Positions 19,900 through 30,019 of a stretch of DNA of 51,127 bases are shown here, piece after piece. The stretch's first letter is position 1. Each line of letters opens with the position of its first letter. Both the position numbers and the translations under genes were made by a program. Origin of the DNA: Erythrobacter sp. (GTDB taxonomy: Bacteria; Pseudomonadota; Alphaproteobacteria; Sphingomonadales; Sphingomonadaceae); assembly GCA_013822125.1 (NCBI GenBank), contig PNJY01000007.1, positions 1 to 51,127 of the forward strand. The letters are read 5' to 3'. Below the pieces are notes generated by a model, which worked only from the letters and a program-made list of their open reading frames with translations, was not told the DNA's origin and searched no databases.

Positions 19900-20015
19900 C
19901 GACAGGATTGTCCTTCGCTGCGCTACGGACGTCTACGCCGCTGCGCGGCTTCGACTCCGAACCTGTGGCCCCCAGATTAGGAATCTGGTGCTCTATCCTG
20001 CTGAGCTACGGGCGC
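19900..20015 (-). pseudogene. interrupted tRNA-Arg(CCU) copy (copy C)
   Basis: From 20015 down to 19958 the sequence repeats the intact tRNA exactly: 5' acceptor strand, D-arm, anticodon arm with CCU, variable region and half of the T-arm. A 48-base insert (19910-19957) then splits the T-loop, after which GACAGGATT (19901-19909) resumes the T-arm. The 3' acceptor strand and CCA are replaced by unrelated bases, so no acceptor stem can form. It is therefore a tRNA pseudogene. tRNA-search programs may report it as a second Arg gene if the insert is ignored. Confidence 0.85.
19910..19957. repeat. palindromic insert, copy C
   Basis: 48 bases inserted in the T-loop of the interrupted tRNA copy. 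Its second half forms a stem GCCGC-TGC-GCGGC, its first half matches copy A. See the copy A entry for the comparison. Confidence 0.6.
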
Positions 20016-20052
20016 TCGCCGCCCATCTACGGATGCATCGCGCGCGTGGCAA

Positions 20053-20529
20053 TCAGTTAAGTTTGTCGGGCTCGGCGACGGGAAAGGGCAGCGGCGCGAT
20101 GGCAATGCCCTCATCGATCAGCCCCTTTGCCTCTTCAGCGCTCGCCTGCCCGTGGATCGGCTTTTCGTCCACCTCGCCATAGTGCATCGCACGCGACTGT
20201 TCTGCAAACTTCCCGCCGACCCAGGTGCTGTTCGCCAACGCCTTTTTCTGCGCTTTAGCCAGTTGCGCCAATGCATCTCTCACTTCGGCGGGCATTGGAC
20301 GATTAGCCAACGCCTGGATTTGCCGAGTGGGTCCAGGCTCGCTTTCATCACGCAAGGCATTACCCTTGGCCGGCACCGCCGGGGCCATCGGTGCCTTGCT
20401 CACCGTTGCCGACCCGCACACCGGACAGGTCATAAGACCGCGCGCCTGCTGGCTGGTGAATTCATCCGAAGAGCTGAACCAACCTTCAAACCGGTGGCCG
20501 TGCTCGCATGAGAGGTCAAATACGATCAT
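20053..20529 (-). CDS. DUF1178 family protein
   Basis: The 158-residue product opens with MIVFDLSCEHGHRFEGWF and has CPVCGS a little later, a zinc-ribbon-like pair typical of DUF1178. The C-terminal half has VGGKFAEQSRAMHYGE and ends with acidic and Pro-rich residues, all family-like. No function is established. It is the last gene of a grxC - nitrilase - DUF1178 unit that is conserved in alphaproteobacteria, eight bases after the nitrilase-like gene. I chose the ATG at 20529; the longer frame would overlap that gene. Confidence 0.88.
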   Translation of the reverse strand: MIVFDLSCEHGHRFEGWFSSSDEFTSQQARGLMTCPVCGSATVSKAPMAPAVPAKGNALRDESEPGPTRQIQALANRPMPAEVRDALAQLAKAQKKALANSTWVGGKFAEQSRAMHYGEVDEKPIHGQASAEEAKGLIDEGIAIAPLPFPVAEPDKLN

Positions 20530-20537
20530 ATCGTGTG

Positions 20538-21350
20538 CTATTTGGCGATTGGGCGACGATTGGCAAGGCTGGGCAGTTGCGCGCGCACTTCCGCGATGCG
20601 CGCCAGATCGAGTTCGGCAAATCCAAGCCCCGGCGACTTGGCACCTATGTCGAGCAGAACCTCGCCCCATGGATCGACCACAAGGCTGTGGCCATATGTG
20701 CGGCGGCCATCATCGTGTTCGCCCACTTGTGCGGCGGCAATCACGAATGCGCTCGCCTCGATTGCCCGGGCACGCATCAGAACATGCCAGTGATCGCGCC
20801 CGGTGGGAACAGTGAAGGCGGCGGGAATGGCAATCGCATTACAGCGCCGGTTCCCCAGCGCCTCGAACAGGGCGGGGAAGCGCAGATCATAGCAGATGGT
20901 AAGGCCGAGCAGACCGAGCGGCGATTGGACCGTCACCACCTCCTCGCCCGGCGCATAGGCCGCGCTCTCGCGCCAGCTTTCTCCAGTTGCAAGCGCGACG
21001 TCGAACATGTGCATCTTGTCATAGCGTGCGACGATTTTGCCGGTCGAATCGATGGCGAAGCTGCGGTTGGCCCAAAGCCCGTCGTCACGCTTGATCGCCA
21101 GCGATCCTAGCGTAACGAAGATCCCCTCACGTGCCGCAGCATCGCATGCAGTACGCAGCACCAGATCGTCGTCCTCGCGCCGGATGTTCGCCGCGGCCCG
21201 GTTACGGTCGCGGTCGATCATTCCGCTCATTTCCGGGGTGAACAGCATTTGCGCCCCACCCGCATGGGCAGCAACGATCGCATCGTCGATCGTCCGGGCA
21301 CTGACCAAGGGATCGATGCCTGTGGTCATCTGGAGCAGCGCTATGCGCAT
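20538..21350 (-). CDS. carbon-nitrogen hydrolase (Nit1/NitFhit-like amidase)
   Basis: The 270-residue protein has the Glu-Lys-Cys triad of the nitrilase superfamily: E40 in FTPEMSG, K112 in RYDKMHMFD and C153 in TICYDLRFP. The last two motifs and AAFTVPTGRDHW fit the Nit branch, whose characterised members hydrolyse deaminated glutathione, a metabolite-repair reaction. That substrate is attractive because glutaredoxin lies just upstream, but it is inferred. It starts six bases after grxC. Confidence 0.9.
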   Translation of the reverse strand: MRIALLQMTTGIDPLVSARTIDDAIVAAHAGGAQMLFTPEMSGMIDRDRNRAAANIRREDDDLVLRTACDAAAREGIFVTLGSLAIKRDDGLWANRSFAIDSTGKIVARYDKMHMFDVALATGESWRESAAYAPGEEVVTVQSPLGLLGLTICYDLRFPALFEALGNRRCNAIAIPAAFTVPTGRDHWHVLMRARAIEASAFVIAAAQVGEHDDGRRTYGHSLVVDPWGEVLLDIGAKSPGLGFAELDLARIAEVRAQLPSLANRRPIAK

Positions 21351-21356
21351 CGAAGC

Positions 21357-21620
21357 TCAGCCCGCCAGCAGCGCATCCAGCCTGCCATTGCGTTCGAGTG
21401 CGGCAAGATCGTCAGAGCCGCCCACATGATGTTCGCCAATAAATATCTGAGGCACGGTGCGTGCACCAGGCGCACGTGTGAGCATTTCCTGACGCTTGGG
21501 ACCGCCCATCGAAACGTCGAATTCGTTGTATTTCACGCCTTTGCTGTCGAGCAGGCGCTTAGCCCGATAGCAAAACGGGCAGGTGAAAGTTGTGTAGATG
21601 TCGACCCGGGGTGTGTTCAT
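21357..21620 (-). CDS. grxC: glutaredoxin 3
   Basis: An 87-residue dithiol glutaredoxin with active site CPFC in YTTFTCPFCYRAK, the glutathione-site TVPQIFI and GGSDDLAAL near the end. It reduces disulfides with glutathione in the cytosol. I take the ATG at 21620; a longer frame would run into the divergent heat-shock control region. The gene leads the unit with the nitrilase-like amidase and DUF1178. Confidence 0.93.
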   Translation of the reverse strand: MNTPRVDIYTTFTCPFCYRAKRLLDSKGVKYNEFDVSMGGPKRQEMLTRAPGARTVPQIFIGEHHVGGSDDLAALERNGRLDALLAG

Positions 21621-21674
21621 TTTCGTTACTCGATCCTGTGTCCGGATGCGGGCGATTCCGGTTGCATTCGTCAT

Positions 21675-21702
21675 CTTGAAATCGCTGCTCAGGGCCCTAT
21701 CT
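21675..21702 (+). promoter_or_regulatory. RpoH (sigma-32) type promoter of hsp20
   Basis: CTTG at 21675-21678, then 17 bases, then CCTATCT at 21696-21702. This matches the alphaproteobacterial heat-shock promoter pattern CTTG-N17/18-CYTATNT without mismatch. It lies 105 bases before the hsp20 start codon, leaving room for the leader with the thermometer. Confidence 0.75.
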
Positions 21703-21746
21703 GGTGCATGTCGCCGCGCGCCGCAATGGGCGTGGACGACAAAATC

Positions 21747-21803
21747 GGGGAGTCGGTTTTTCCGGTCCCCATCTTGGTTCAAATTGCTCAACAAGAGGAT
21801 TTG
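21747..21803 (+). promoter_or_regulatory. ROSE-type RNA thermometer in the hsp20 leader
   Basis: The last hairpin (21780-21803) pairs CAAATTGCTC with GAGGATTTG around the loop AACAA. It hides the AGGA ribosome site opposite TTGCT, with one unpaired G, which is the defining feature of ROSE elements. A second hairpin just upstream, GGGGA with TCCCC (21747-21770), fits the multi-stem layout. At low temperature the ribosome site would be closed and it would melt on heat shock. Assignment is by hand pairing and not by a covariance model. Confidence 0.75.
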
Positions 21804-21807
21804 TGAA

Positions 21808-22287
21808 ATGTCACGACTTGATTTTACCCCCTACCGCCGCTCGACCGTCGGCTTCGACCGTCTGTTCGACCTGCTCGAAAGCCAGGCGCGCAACAACGGC
21901 GGTGATAATTATCCCCCTTTCAACATCGAACGCAGCGGCGCGGACAATTACCGCATCACGCTCGCCGTGGCCGGGTTCCGTCCGCAGGATATCGACATCA
22001 CCGCACAGCAGAACCTGCTGATCATCCAGGGTCGCAAGCGTGAAGAGGTGGGCACAGGCGAACTGCTCCATGTCGGAATCGCCAATCGCGGGTTCGAACG
22101 CCGTTTTGAGCTGGCCGACTATGTACGGGTCGAAAATGCCGATCTGGCCGATGGGCTCCTGACGATCGACCTCGTGCGCGAGGTGCCGGATGCAATGAAG
22201 CCGAAGAAGATCGCGGTTAACGGTCAACCTACGCTCAAGGCCGTACCTTCGGTCGAAGCGGACACGGATTCCGCTGACGCTGCCTGA
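21808..22287 (+). CDS. small heat-shock protein, Hsp20/IbpA family
   Basis: A 159-residue alpha-crystallin chaperone. The N-terminal RLDFTPYRRSTVGFDRLFDL is typical of IbpA-like proteins; the crystallin domain includes YRITLAVAGF, LIIQGRK and FELADYV, and KKIAVN is the conserved C-terminal anchor. It holds unfolding proteins under heat stress. The ATG at 21808 sits just after the AGGA that the leader hairpin masks; this decides the start although the frame is open from 21598. Confidence 0.93.
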   Translation: MSRLDFTPYRRSTVGFDRLFDLLESQARNNGGDNYPPFNIERSGADNYRITLAVAGFRPQDIDITAQQNLLIIQGRKREEVGTGELLHVGIANRGFERRFELADYVRVENADLADGLLTIDLVREVPDAMKPKKIAVNGQPTLKAVPSVEADTDSADAA

Positions 22288-22320
22288 GGCAGAGGCGTTT
22301 CACATGATCTGAAATTCAAA

Positions 22321-22344
22321 GGGGCGGATCCGAAGATCCGCCCC
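22321..22344 (+). terminator. hairpin downstream of hsp20
   Basis: GGGGCGGATC, loop CGAA, GATCCGCCCC: a perfect 10-bp stem 33 bases after the hsp20 stop. There is no clear T-run, so efficiency is uncertain. Confidence 0.7.
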
Positions 22345-22599
22345 CGCGGCGCATTACGCCGCCCGTCACCGATTCTGACCGTCCGGGTCGCAAAAAGACG
22401 AACAAAATCGGATCGAGCATTTGGGATCGCAAACCATGATCCGATCCATTGGATGCCGCCTTCCCCAAGGCCTGCATCCTCCCCTATCCCGCTTTCCTAA
22501 CTCGGTTCGGGAAGTAGTCGCAAGTTAACCAGATTTGCAAGAGAAATATGCGGATGATCGGGCGGTTGAAATTTAATGTCCCGAAACGGGAGTGTGCAA
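22345..22599. other. intergenic region between hsp20 and pyrG
   Basis: No gene was recognised. It contains an 8-bp inverted repeat, ATCGGATC (22407-22414) with GATCCGAT (22438-22445), and, next to the pyrG end, the hairpin TCCCG-AAA-CGGGA (22579-22591), which on the minus strand is followed by CATTAAATTT and may terminate pyrG. Confidence 0.4.
22579..22591 (-). terminator. probable pyrG terminator
   Basis: A 5-bp perfect stem with a 3-base loop, eight bases past the pyrG stop, followed on the minus strand by an A/T-rich stretch. Short, hence moderate support. Confidence 0.45.
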
Positions 22600-24246
<1,647 letters not shown>

Positions 24247-24323
24247 TTAAGCCGTGAAGTGGATTCGAAGCAAGCGGTTTGCGGCCGCTTGAGCGGTGCA
24301 ATCCACAATCTTGGACTGAAAAT

Positions 24324-24704
24324 CTATTCAGTCACACCGGCAAGCGGATCATCCGGTTGGGCTGGCTCATCGGCCGATGCGGGTTCACCGGCAGGAGCAG
24401 GCGACCCGCCCAAGAGGTCCGCCGGAGCGGGCGCCGCTGTACGATCAAGCGTCGTCGAAATCTCGCTGCTGCCGCTGGTTTCCACCGCCACCGCTGCAAG
24501 AGTGATGGAAAGCGCTACGAACAGGATCGCCAGCCAACGCGTGGTGCGCGTGAGAAAGTCGGCCGCGCCGCGCGCACCCATCAGCCCGCCGGGGCTGCCC
24601 CCAATGCCCAGGCCGCCACCCTCTGAGCGCTGCATGAGGATCACGCCGACCAGTCCGGCAGCCACGATTGTCTGGACAACGGTGAGGAATATGAAGAACG
24701 ACAT
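24324..24704 (-). CDS. secG: preprotein translocase subunit SecG
   Basis: SecG helps SecYE in protein export. The N-terminal half has two membrane helices (TVVQTIVAAGLVGVILMQ and WLAILFVALSITLAAVAV) with GGGLGIGGSPGG and RGAADFLTRTT between them, the family pattern. The tail is Ala/Pro/Asp-rich, usual for alphaproteobacterial SecG. I take the ATG at 24704; a TTG directly before it is less likely. It is between tpiA and pyrG. Confidence 0.92.
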   Translation of the reverse strand: MSFFIFLTVVQTIVAAGLVGVILMQRSEGGGLGIGGSPGGLMGARGAADFLTRTTRWLAILFVALSITLAAVAVETSGSSEISTTLDRTAAPAPADLLGGSPAPAGEPASADEPAQPDDPLAGVTE

Positions 24705-24778
24705 CAAGATTTACCCGGTTAAGTTGGGACGCACTTAGGGTCGCGCGCCCGCCCGCACAAGTGCCAATGCGCGAGCCA

Positions 24779-25540
24779 TCAACCCTCGGGCGCGTCGGCC
24801 ACGGCCAATGCAATGCCCATGAAGCTGTCTGCCGCCAGGCTCGCTCCGCCGACCAACGCCCCGCCCACCTCGGCCGCGGAAAGCAGTTCCCGTGCGTTTT
24901 CAGGCTTGACCGAGCCGCCATAGAGGATGCGAACCTCGGCACCTTCCTCCAGTCCGAACAACTCGACCATCAGCCCGCGTATCGCAGTGTGCATCGCGCC
25001 GATATCTTCCGGAGTGGCGTTGTTGCCGGTGCCGATTGCCCAGATCGGCTCATAGGCCACGGTCAACCGCTCGGCTGCGTTCTCGATCTGCGGGAGTGAG
25101 GCGCGCAGCTGTGCCAGCACAAATGCCTCGGCCCCGCCCTTCTCGCGCGTGGCAGCATCCTCGCCGCAGCACATGATCACACGCATGCCGGCGGCCAGAG
25201 CGGCTTCTGCCTTGGCGCGGACCAGTTCGTTGCTCTCATTGTGCCCGGTTCGCCGCTCGCTGTGCCCGAGAATCACGAACTTGGCCCCGGCGTCGGCCAG
25301 CATGGTGGCGGAAACATCGCCGGTGTGCGCGCCGTCCTCGCCCGGATGGCAATCCTGCGCGCCCACGCCGATCTGCTCGACCTCGCGGTGGACCGCATGA
25401 ATCAGGGTAAATGGCGGAGCCAGTGCGACCTCCACCTTCATGTTGCGTTGTGCAGCACGGTCAATCGCGCGCGCTTCGGAAAGCATGGCGCGCGTGCCGT
25501 TCATTTTCCAGTTACCGACGATGTAGGGCCGCTGGGCCAT
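24779..25540 (-). CDS. tpiA: triosephosphate isomerase
   Basis: TpiA (253 residues) interconverts dihydroxyacetone phosphate and glyceraldehyde 3-phosphate. The catalytic Lys is in VGNWKMNG, the His in ILGHSERR and the Glu in AYEPIWAIGTG; GGSVKPEN is the phosphate loop. AGGA precedes the ATG at 25540. It is divergent from ppiD with 193 bp between them, where no gene was seen. Confidence 0.97.
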   Translation of the reverse strand: MAQRPYIVGNWKMNGTRAMLSEARAIDRAAQRNMKVEVALAPPFTLIHAVHREVEQIGVGAQDCHPGEDGAHTGDVSATMLADAGAKFVILGHSERRTGHNESNELVRAKAEAALAAGMRVIMCCGEDAATREKGGAEAFVLAQLRASLPQIENAAERLTVAYEPIWAIGTGNNATPEDIGAMHTAIRGLMVELFGLEEGAEVRILYGGSVKPENARELLSAAEVGGALVGGASLAADSFMGIALAVADAPEG

Positions 25541-25733
25541 ACGGGAATTCCTGTCATTCAGATCGAATCTTGGGCACCTATATGGTGCGCCGGGCCGCGT
25601 CCGCTAGCCGAGGAAGCGAATACAGTCAAAACCGTTTGTCACCTGTTGCCGCAAGGTCGCAGGCCGGATAAAGCGCCATGCAAGTCGGCATGCTCCCACG
25701 CCATCACTCAATCGTTCGAGAACGTCCAGCACC

Positions 25734-27668
25734 ATGATCCAGCTAATCAGATCCCTTTTCAATTCGAAGACGGGCCTCGCCATAACATTCGGTTTCATCG
25801 CGTTGATCGCGCTCGCGTTCGGAATCGGCGACGTCGCGGGCACCGGAACCTTCGGCGGGATCGCAGGCGGCGACCGAGTGGCAGTGGTAGGAGACGAAAA
25901 GATCGGCAATGCCGAGTTTTCGCGCAGCGTCACCTCGGCGATCGACCAGGTCCGGCAGGACAATCCCACCGTCACGATGCCCGAATTCATCGCGCAGGAT
26001 GGCCTAGAAGCCGTGTTCGAGCAGCTCGTCGACCGCTACGCACTTGCCGGTTACGCCCGCAAGCACGGGCTTCGGGCGGGTGCCAATCTCGTGAACAGTG
26101 AAATTCTCAAGATCCCTGCATTTCGCGGGCCGGACGGCAATTTCAGCCAGGAGGCTTACCAGGCGGCCATAGGCCAGCAGGGTCTGACCGACGCGATGGT
26201 AAGACGCGGTTTTGCAGACAGCCTGCTTTCGGACCAGTTGATCCGTCCCGCCGCCACGGGGACTTACCTGCCGCAGAAATTCGCCACCCAGTACACTTCG
26301 CTGCTCAAGGAACGCAGATTGGGCGCCGTCGCCTATATTCCGAGCGCCGTGTTCGCACCCGAGCGCGATCCGACCGACAAGGAATTGGGCGCCTTCTATG
26401 CCTCCCATCGCGAGAAATATATCCGGCCCGAGCGGCGCGTCATCCGTTATGCCAGTTTCGGCGTCGACAGCCTCGATGAAAGCGTCAAACCGACCGAGGC
26501 GGAAATCAAGGCGCGTTATGATCGTGACAAGGCGCAATATGCACCGCAGGAGACCCGCCGTTTCACACAGTTGATTCTACCGACGAAGGACGCGGCCGAT
26601 GCGCTGCGAAACCGCGCCCAGGCTGGCGTTACGCTGGCTGCTCTGGCGCGCGAGGCAGGCTTCAGCACCAGTGCCATCGGCCCGGTATCCCGCTCTGCCT
26701 ATGCCGCGCAATCCAACACCGAAGTCGCTTCGGCGGCATTTGCCGCGACGGCGGGCACGATCGCCACTCCAGCGCGCGGCCCGCTTGGCTGGCATCTGGT
26801 GCGGGTCGATGCGATCGAGCGCATTCCAGCGCGCAGCCTCGAGCAGGTGTCCAGCCAGATTGCAGAGCAATTGCTGGTCGAGAAACGCGCCGCCGCGCTC
26901 GCCGACCTTTCTGCGCGGGTTGAGGAGCAGCTCGACAGCGGCACGTCGCTCACCGAAATGGCGCGCGATCTGGGAGTGGAGGTATCATCCTCGCCCGAGC
27001 TGACAGCGGATGGCCGAATCTATGGACAGCCCAATCTCAGCGCCGCTCCGCAGATCATGGCCACGGTGGAAACGGCCTTCCAGATGGAAGAAGGCGAGCC
27101 ACAGCTTACCGAGATCGTCCGCGGCGCGGATTTCATGATCTTCGAAGTTGGTGACATCGTTCCCGCCGCTGCGGCACCGCTGGCACAGATCAAGCCTCAG
27201 GTAACGCTCGAATGGCGCCTTGCCGAAGGCAGTAAGCTGGCGCGTCAGGCGATTGATCGGATTGTCAAACGGATCAAGGCTGGGGAACCGCTGGATCGGG
27301 CGCTGGCTGCCGAAAATGGGAAGCTTCCGCCTGTGGACCGGATCAACATGAACCGGGAGGAACTGCTTGCCCAGGGCCAGCGGATTCCGCCGCCGTTAGC
27401 GCTGTTTTTCAGCATGGCGCAGGGAACGAGCAAATGGTTGGCTGCGAGGAGCGATCTGGGCTGGTATCTGGTCAACCTGGAAAGAATTTCGACCGAGAAG
27501 GTTGCCGCCGATGATCCGCTGATCGCATTGACTCAGGCGCAGATGCGGGCGGCGATCGCCAGCGAGTACCAGGAGCAACTGGTCGCTGCGATGCGCAAGG
27601 AGCTGGGCGTTGAACGCAATGACGCCGCGATCGAGGCTGTGCGCAAGCAGCTTCTCGGCGAATCCTGA
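25734..27668 (+). CDS. membrane-anchored periplasmic PPIase, PpiD/SurA-like
   Basis: The 644-residue protein has one N-terminal transmembrane helix (TGLAITFGFIALIALAFGIG, residues 13-32) and a large periplasmic region. The layout is that of PpiD: a SurA-like N-terminal helical domain up to about 260, a parvulin-like domain (from about 265, ETRRFTQLIL) and a helical C-terminal part. PpiD helps fold proteins leaving SecYEG. The parvulin part is divergent, as often in this family, so activity is uncertain. It ends nine bases before trpE, an order common in alphaproteobacteria. Confidence 0.88.
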   Translation: MIQLIRSLFNSKTGLAITFGFIALIALAFGIGDVAGTGTFGGIAGGDRVAVVGDEKIGNAEFSRSVTSAIDQVRQDNPTVTMPEFIAQDGLEAVFEQLVDRYALAGYARKHGLRAGANLVNSEILKIPAFRGPDGNFSQEAYQAAIGQQGLTDAMVRRGFADSLLSDQLIRPAATGTYLPQKFATQYTSLLKERRLGAVAYIPSAVFAPERDPTDKELGAFYASHREKYIRPERRVIRYASFGVDSLDESVKPTEAEIKARYDRDKAQYAPQETRRFTQLILPTKDAADALRNRAQAGVTLAALAREAGFSTSAIGPVSRSAYAAQSNTEVASAAFAATAGTIATPARGPLGWHLVRVDAIERIPARSLEQVSSQIAEQLLVEKRAAALADLSARVEEQLDSGTSLTEMARDLGVEVSSSPELTADGRIYGQPNLSAAPQIMATVETAFQMEEGEPQLTEIVRGADFMIFEVGDIVPAAAAPLAQIKPQVTLEWRLAEGSKLARQAIDRIVKRIKAGEPLDRALAAENGKLPPVDRINMNREELLAQGQRIPPPLALFFSMAQGTSKWLAARSDLGWYLVNLERISTEKVAADDPLIALTQAQMRAAIASEYQEQLVAAMRKELGVERNDAAIEAVRKQLLGES

Positions 27669-27677
27669 CAGGGGGCG

Positions 27678-29192
27678 GTGCTGACTGGCCACCTTCCCGA
27701 AAATGCCGACAATGCCCTGCGCCAGCTGGCTGCGGGGCGCGCTGCGCTGGTATGGCGCAGGGTCATCGCCGACACGCTAACCCCGGTTGGTGCCGCGGCG
27801 CGGCTGATCGAGGAGGGGCGCGGCGATTTCCTGCTCGAATCGGTCGAAGGGGGCGAGGTGCGCGGGCGCTACAGCCTTTTGGGACTCGATCCCGACCTGG
27901 TTTTCAGGGCAAGCGGTGCGGCGGCGGAAGTCAATTCGAATTGGCGGCAGGATCGCAACGCCTTTGAGCCTTGCGCGCAGGATAGTCTGGCAGAACTGCG
28001 CGCGCTCGCGGCGCGTTGCACGGCCGATGTTCCCGCAGCTTTGCCGCCGGCACTGGCCTGTCTGGTCGGTTATTTCGGTTATGAAACGATCGGCCTGGTC
28101 GAAGATCTGCCGCGCGCGCCACAAAGCCCGCTGCAATTGCCCGATATGCTGTTCGTCCGTCCCACCGTTATCCTGGTTTTTGACGGGCTGACCGACGAGC
28201 TGTTCTGTATCGCACCGATCTGGGAAGCGGGCGACCCGCAGACAGCGGTCGAACATGCGGGCGAACGTATAGACGACGTGCTGCGCAAGCTGGCCGAGCC
28301 GGTTCCATGCGCACCGCGCCTATCCGAAATTCCCGAATTGGCGCTCGAGCCAGTCACTGCGGCGCAGGATTACCGCGACATGGTGCTGCGCGCAAAGGAC
28401 TACATCACCGCCGGGGACATATTCCAGGTGGTGCTGGCGCAGCGTTTCACCTGTCCCTTCCCGCTGCCTCCGCTGGCGCTTTACAGGGCGCTGCGGCGGG
28501 TCAATCCCTCGCCTTTCCTCTATTTCCTCGACCTTCCCGGCTTCGCAGTGGTCGGATCAAGCCCCGAGATTCTGGTGCGCGTGCGCAATCGTGAGGTTAC
28601 GATCCGCCCGATCGCTGGCACGCGCCCGCGCGGTTCCAGCCCGCAGGAGGACCGCGCCAACCAGGAAAGCCTGCTCACCGATCCCAAGGAACGGGCCGAG
28701 CACCTGATGCTGCTCGATCTGGGACGCAACGATGTCGGTCGGGTCAGCGCGCGCGGCAGCGTGCGGGTGACCGACAGCTTCACGGTCGAGCGTTACAGCC
28801 ACGTGATGCACATCGTCAGCAATGTTGTGGGAGAACTCGCACCCGATTGCGATGCGCTCGACGCGCTGTTTGCTGGCTTCCCGGCCGGCACTGTCAGCGG
28901 CGCACCCAAGATTCGCGCCTGCGAGATCATTGCCGAGCTCGAACCAGAGACGCGCGGCGCCTATGCCGGGGGCGTAGGCTATTTCGCGCCCGATGGCTCA
29001 GTTGACAGCTGCATCGTACTGCGCACTGCGGTGGTCAAGGACGGTGTGATGCACGTGCAGGCGGGCGCAGGGATCGTTGCCGACAGCGATCCTGAATATG
29101 AGCTGCGCGAGTGCCATGCCAAGGCAGGAGCGCTGATCGCCGCTGCGCGCGAGGCGGCGCGCATCGCTGGCGAAGCGGAGTTCGGGCAGTGA
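27678..29192 (+). CDS. trpE: anthranilate synthase component I
   Basis: TrpE (504 residues) turns chorismate into anthranilate with ammonia from TrpG. FLLESVEGGEV has the LLES motif associated with tryptophan feedback, and SSPEILVR, IAGTRPRG and GTVSGAPKIRA are the catalytic signatures. The start is a GTG at 27678 after a G-rich stretch. The stop overlaps the GTG of the next gene. No leader peptide with a run of Trp codons was seen in the nine bases upstream, so attenuation is not apparent. Confidence 0.96.
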   Translation: MLTGHLPENADNALRQLAAGRAALVWRRVIADTLTPVGAAARLIEEGRGDFLLESVEGGEVRGRYSLLGLDPDLVFRASGAAAEVNSNWRQDRNAFEPCAQDSLAELRALAARCTADVPAALPPALACLVGYFGYETIGLVEDLPRAPQSPLQLPDMLFVRPTVILVFDGLTDELFCIAPIWEAGDPQTAVEHAGERIDDVLRKLAEPVPCAPRLSEIPELALEPVTAAQDYRDMVLRAKDYITAGDIFQVVLAQRFTCPFPLPPLALYRALRRVNPSPFLYFLDLPGFAVVGSSPEILVRVRNREVTIRPIAGTRPRGSSPQEDRANQESLLTDPKERAEHLMLLDLGRNDVGRVSARGSVRVTDSFTVERYSHVMHIVSNVVGELAPDCDALDALFAGFPAGTVSGAPKIRACEIIAELEPETRGAYAGGVGYFAPDGSVDSCIVLRTAVVKDGVMHVQAGAGIVADSDPEYELRECHAKAGALIAAAREAARIAGEAEFGQ

Positions 29193-30019
29193 AGCGGTTG
29201 CTTCCCATCGCGCTGCTTATCCTTGCCGCGTGCAAGCCCGAGCCTGCGGGTGAGCCGGTGATGCGCACCGAAATCGGCAAGCACAGCGAAGAACCCGCGA
29301 AGGTTGAAGTTCCGGCTCAAGCCCTGCCCTCGCCCTGCCAGAGCGTCGAATTCGAGCAACAGCGGTTGACCGATTGCGTGGCCGACCCGGCCAGACACAG
29401 CATCGCCATGGCCTTGGCGGGCGCGGATGGCGCGCCGTTTCGTTCGCTAAAGACCTATCGCGATAACCTTGGCGACGGGGCCGCAAATATCGCCTTTGTG
29501 ATGAACGGCGGGATGTTCGACACAGAGGGCAAGCCGGTGGGCTACTACGTCGAGAATGGCGAACGGCTCAAGGAACTCAACCGCAACGAAGGGCCGGGCA
29601 ATTTCCACATGAAGCCCAATGGGGTGTTTTTCGGCAGCGACGGGAAGTGGCAGGTGCTCAGCGCCGATGCATTCTTCGCCTCGGTCAGCGAGCGCCCGCA
29701 ATTCGGCACCCAATCGGGGCCGATGCTCCTGATCGATGGCGCGCTCCACCCGGATATCTCCGAAGATGGCCCATCGCGCGCGATCCGCAACGCGGTGGGC
29801 GTCGATGCGGACGGCAAGGCGCATTTCGTGATTTCCGCAACACCCGTCTCGTTCGGCCTGGTGGCGCGCTATTTCCGCGATCAGGTGAAGGCGCAGAATG
29901 CGCTCTACCTCGACGGCACTGTCTCGGCGCTGTGGAACCCTGTGGCGAAGCGGCTCGACAGCGCTGTGCCACTTGGGCCCTTGATTGTTGTCTCCAACCG
30001 GGAGAATGGCGCGCCATGA
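29189..30019 (+). CDS. phosphodiester glycosidase family (NAGPA/DUF2233) lipoprotein
   Basis: The 276-residue product starts with a lipoprotein signal ([16 protein letters not shown], lipobox LAAC) and has a phosphodiester-glycosidase-like domain: [28 protein letters not shown] and [10 protein letters not shown] are the recurring family elements. Relatives cleave GlcNAc-1-phosphodiesters or similar bonds in the periplasm. It sits between trpE and trpG with GTGA and ATGA overlaps on both sides, so it is part of the trp message though no link to tryptophan is known. The GTG at 29189 is chosen because the lipobox follows at the right distance. Confidence 0.85.
   Translation: MKRLLPIALLILAACKPEPAGEPVMRTEIGKHSEEPAKVEVPAQALPSPCQSVEFEQQRLTDCVADPARHSIAMALAGADGAPFRSLKTYRDNLGDGAANIAFVMNGGMFDTEGKPVGYYVENGERLKELNRNEGPGNFHMKPNGVFFGSDGKWQVLSADAFFASVSERPQFGTQSGPMLLIDGALHPDISEDGPSRAIRNAVGVDADGKAHFVISATPVSFGLVARYFRDQVKAQNALYLDGTVSALWNPVAKRLDSAVPLGPLIVVSNRENGAP

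Noticed and set aside
19495-20052. A prophage or integrative element at tRNA-Arg
   Set aside because: There is no integrase, excisionase or phage gene near the tRNA, and the inserts are under 50 bases.
22407-22445. Inverted repeat ATCGGATC/GATCCGAT as a possible small RNA
   Set aside because: Only eight pairs with a 23-base loop, no promoter or terminator around it; recorded in the intergenic entry only.
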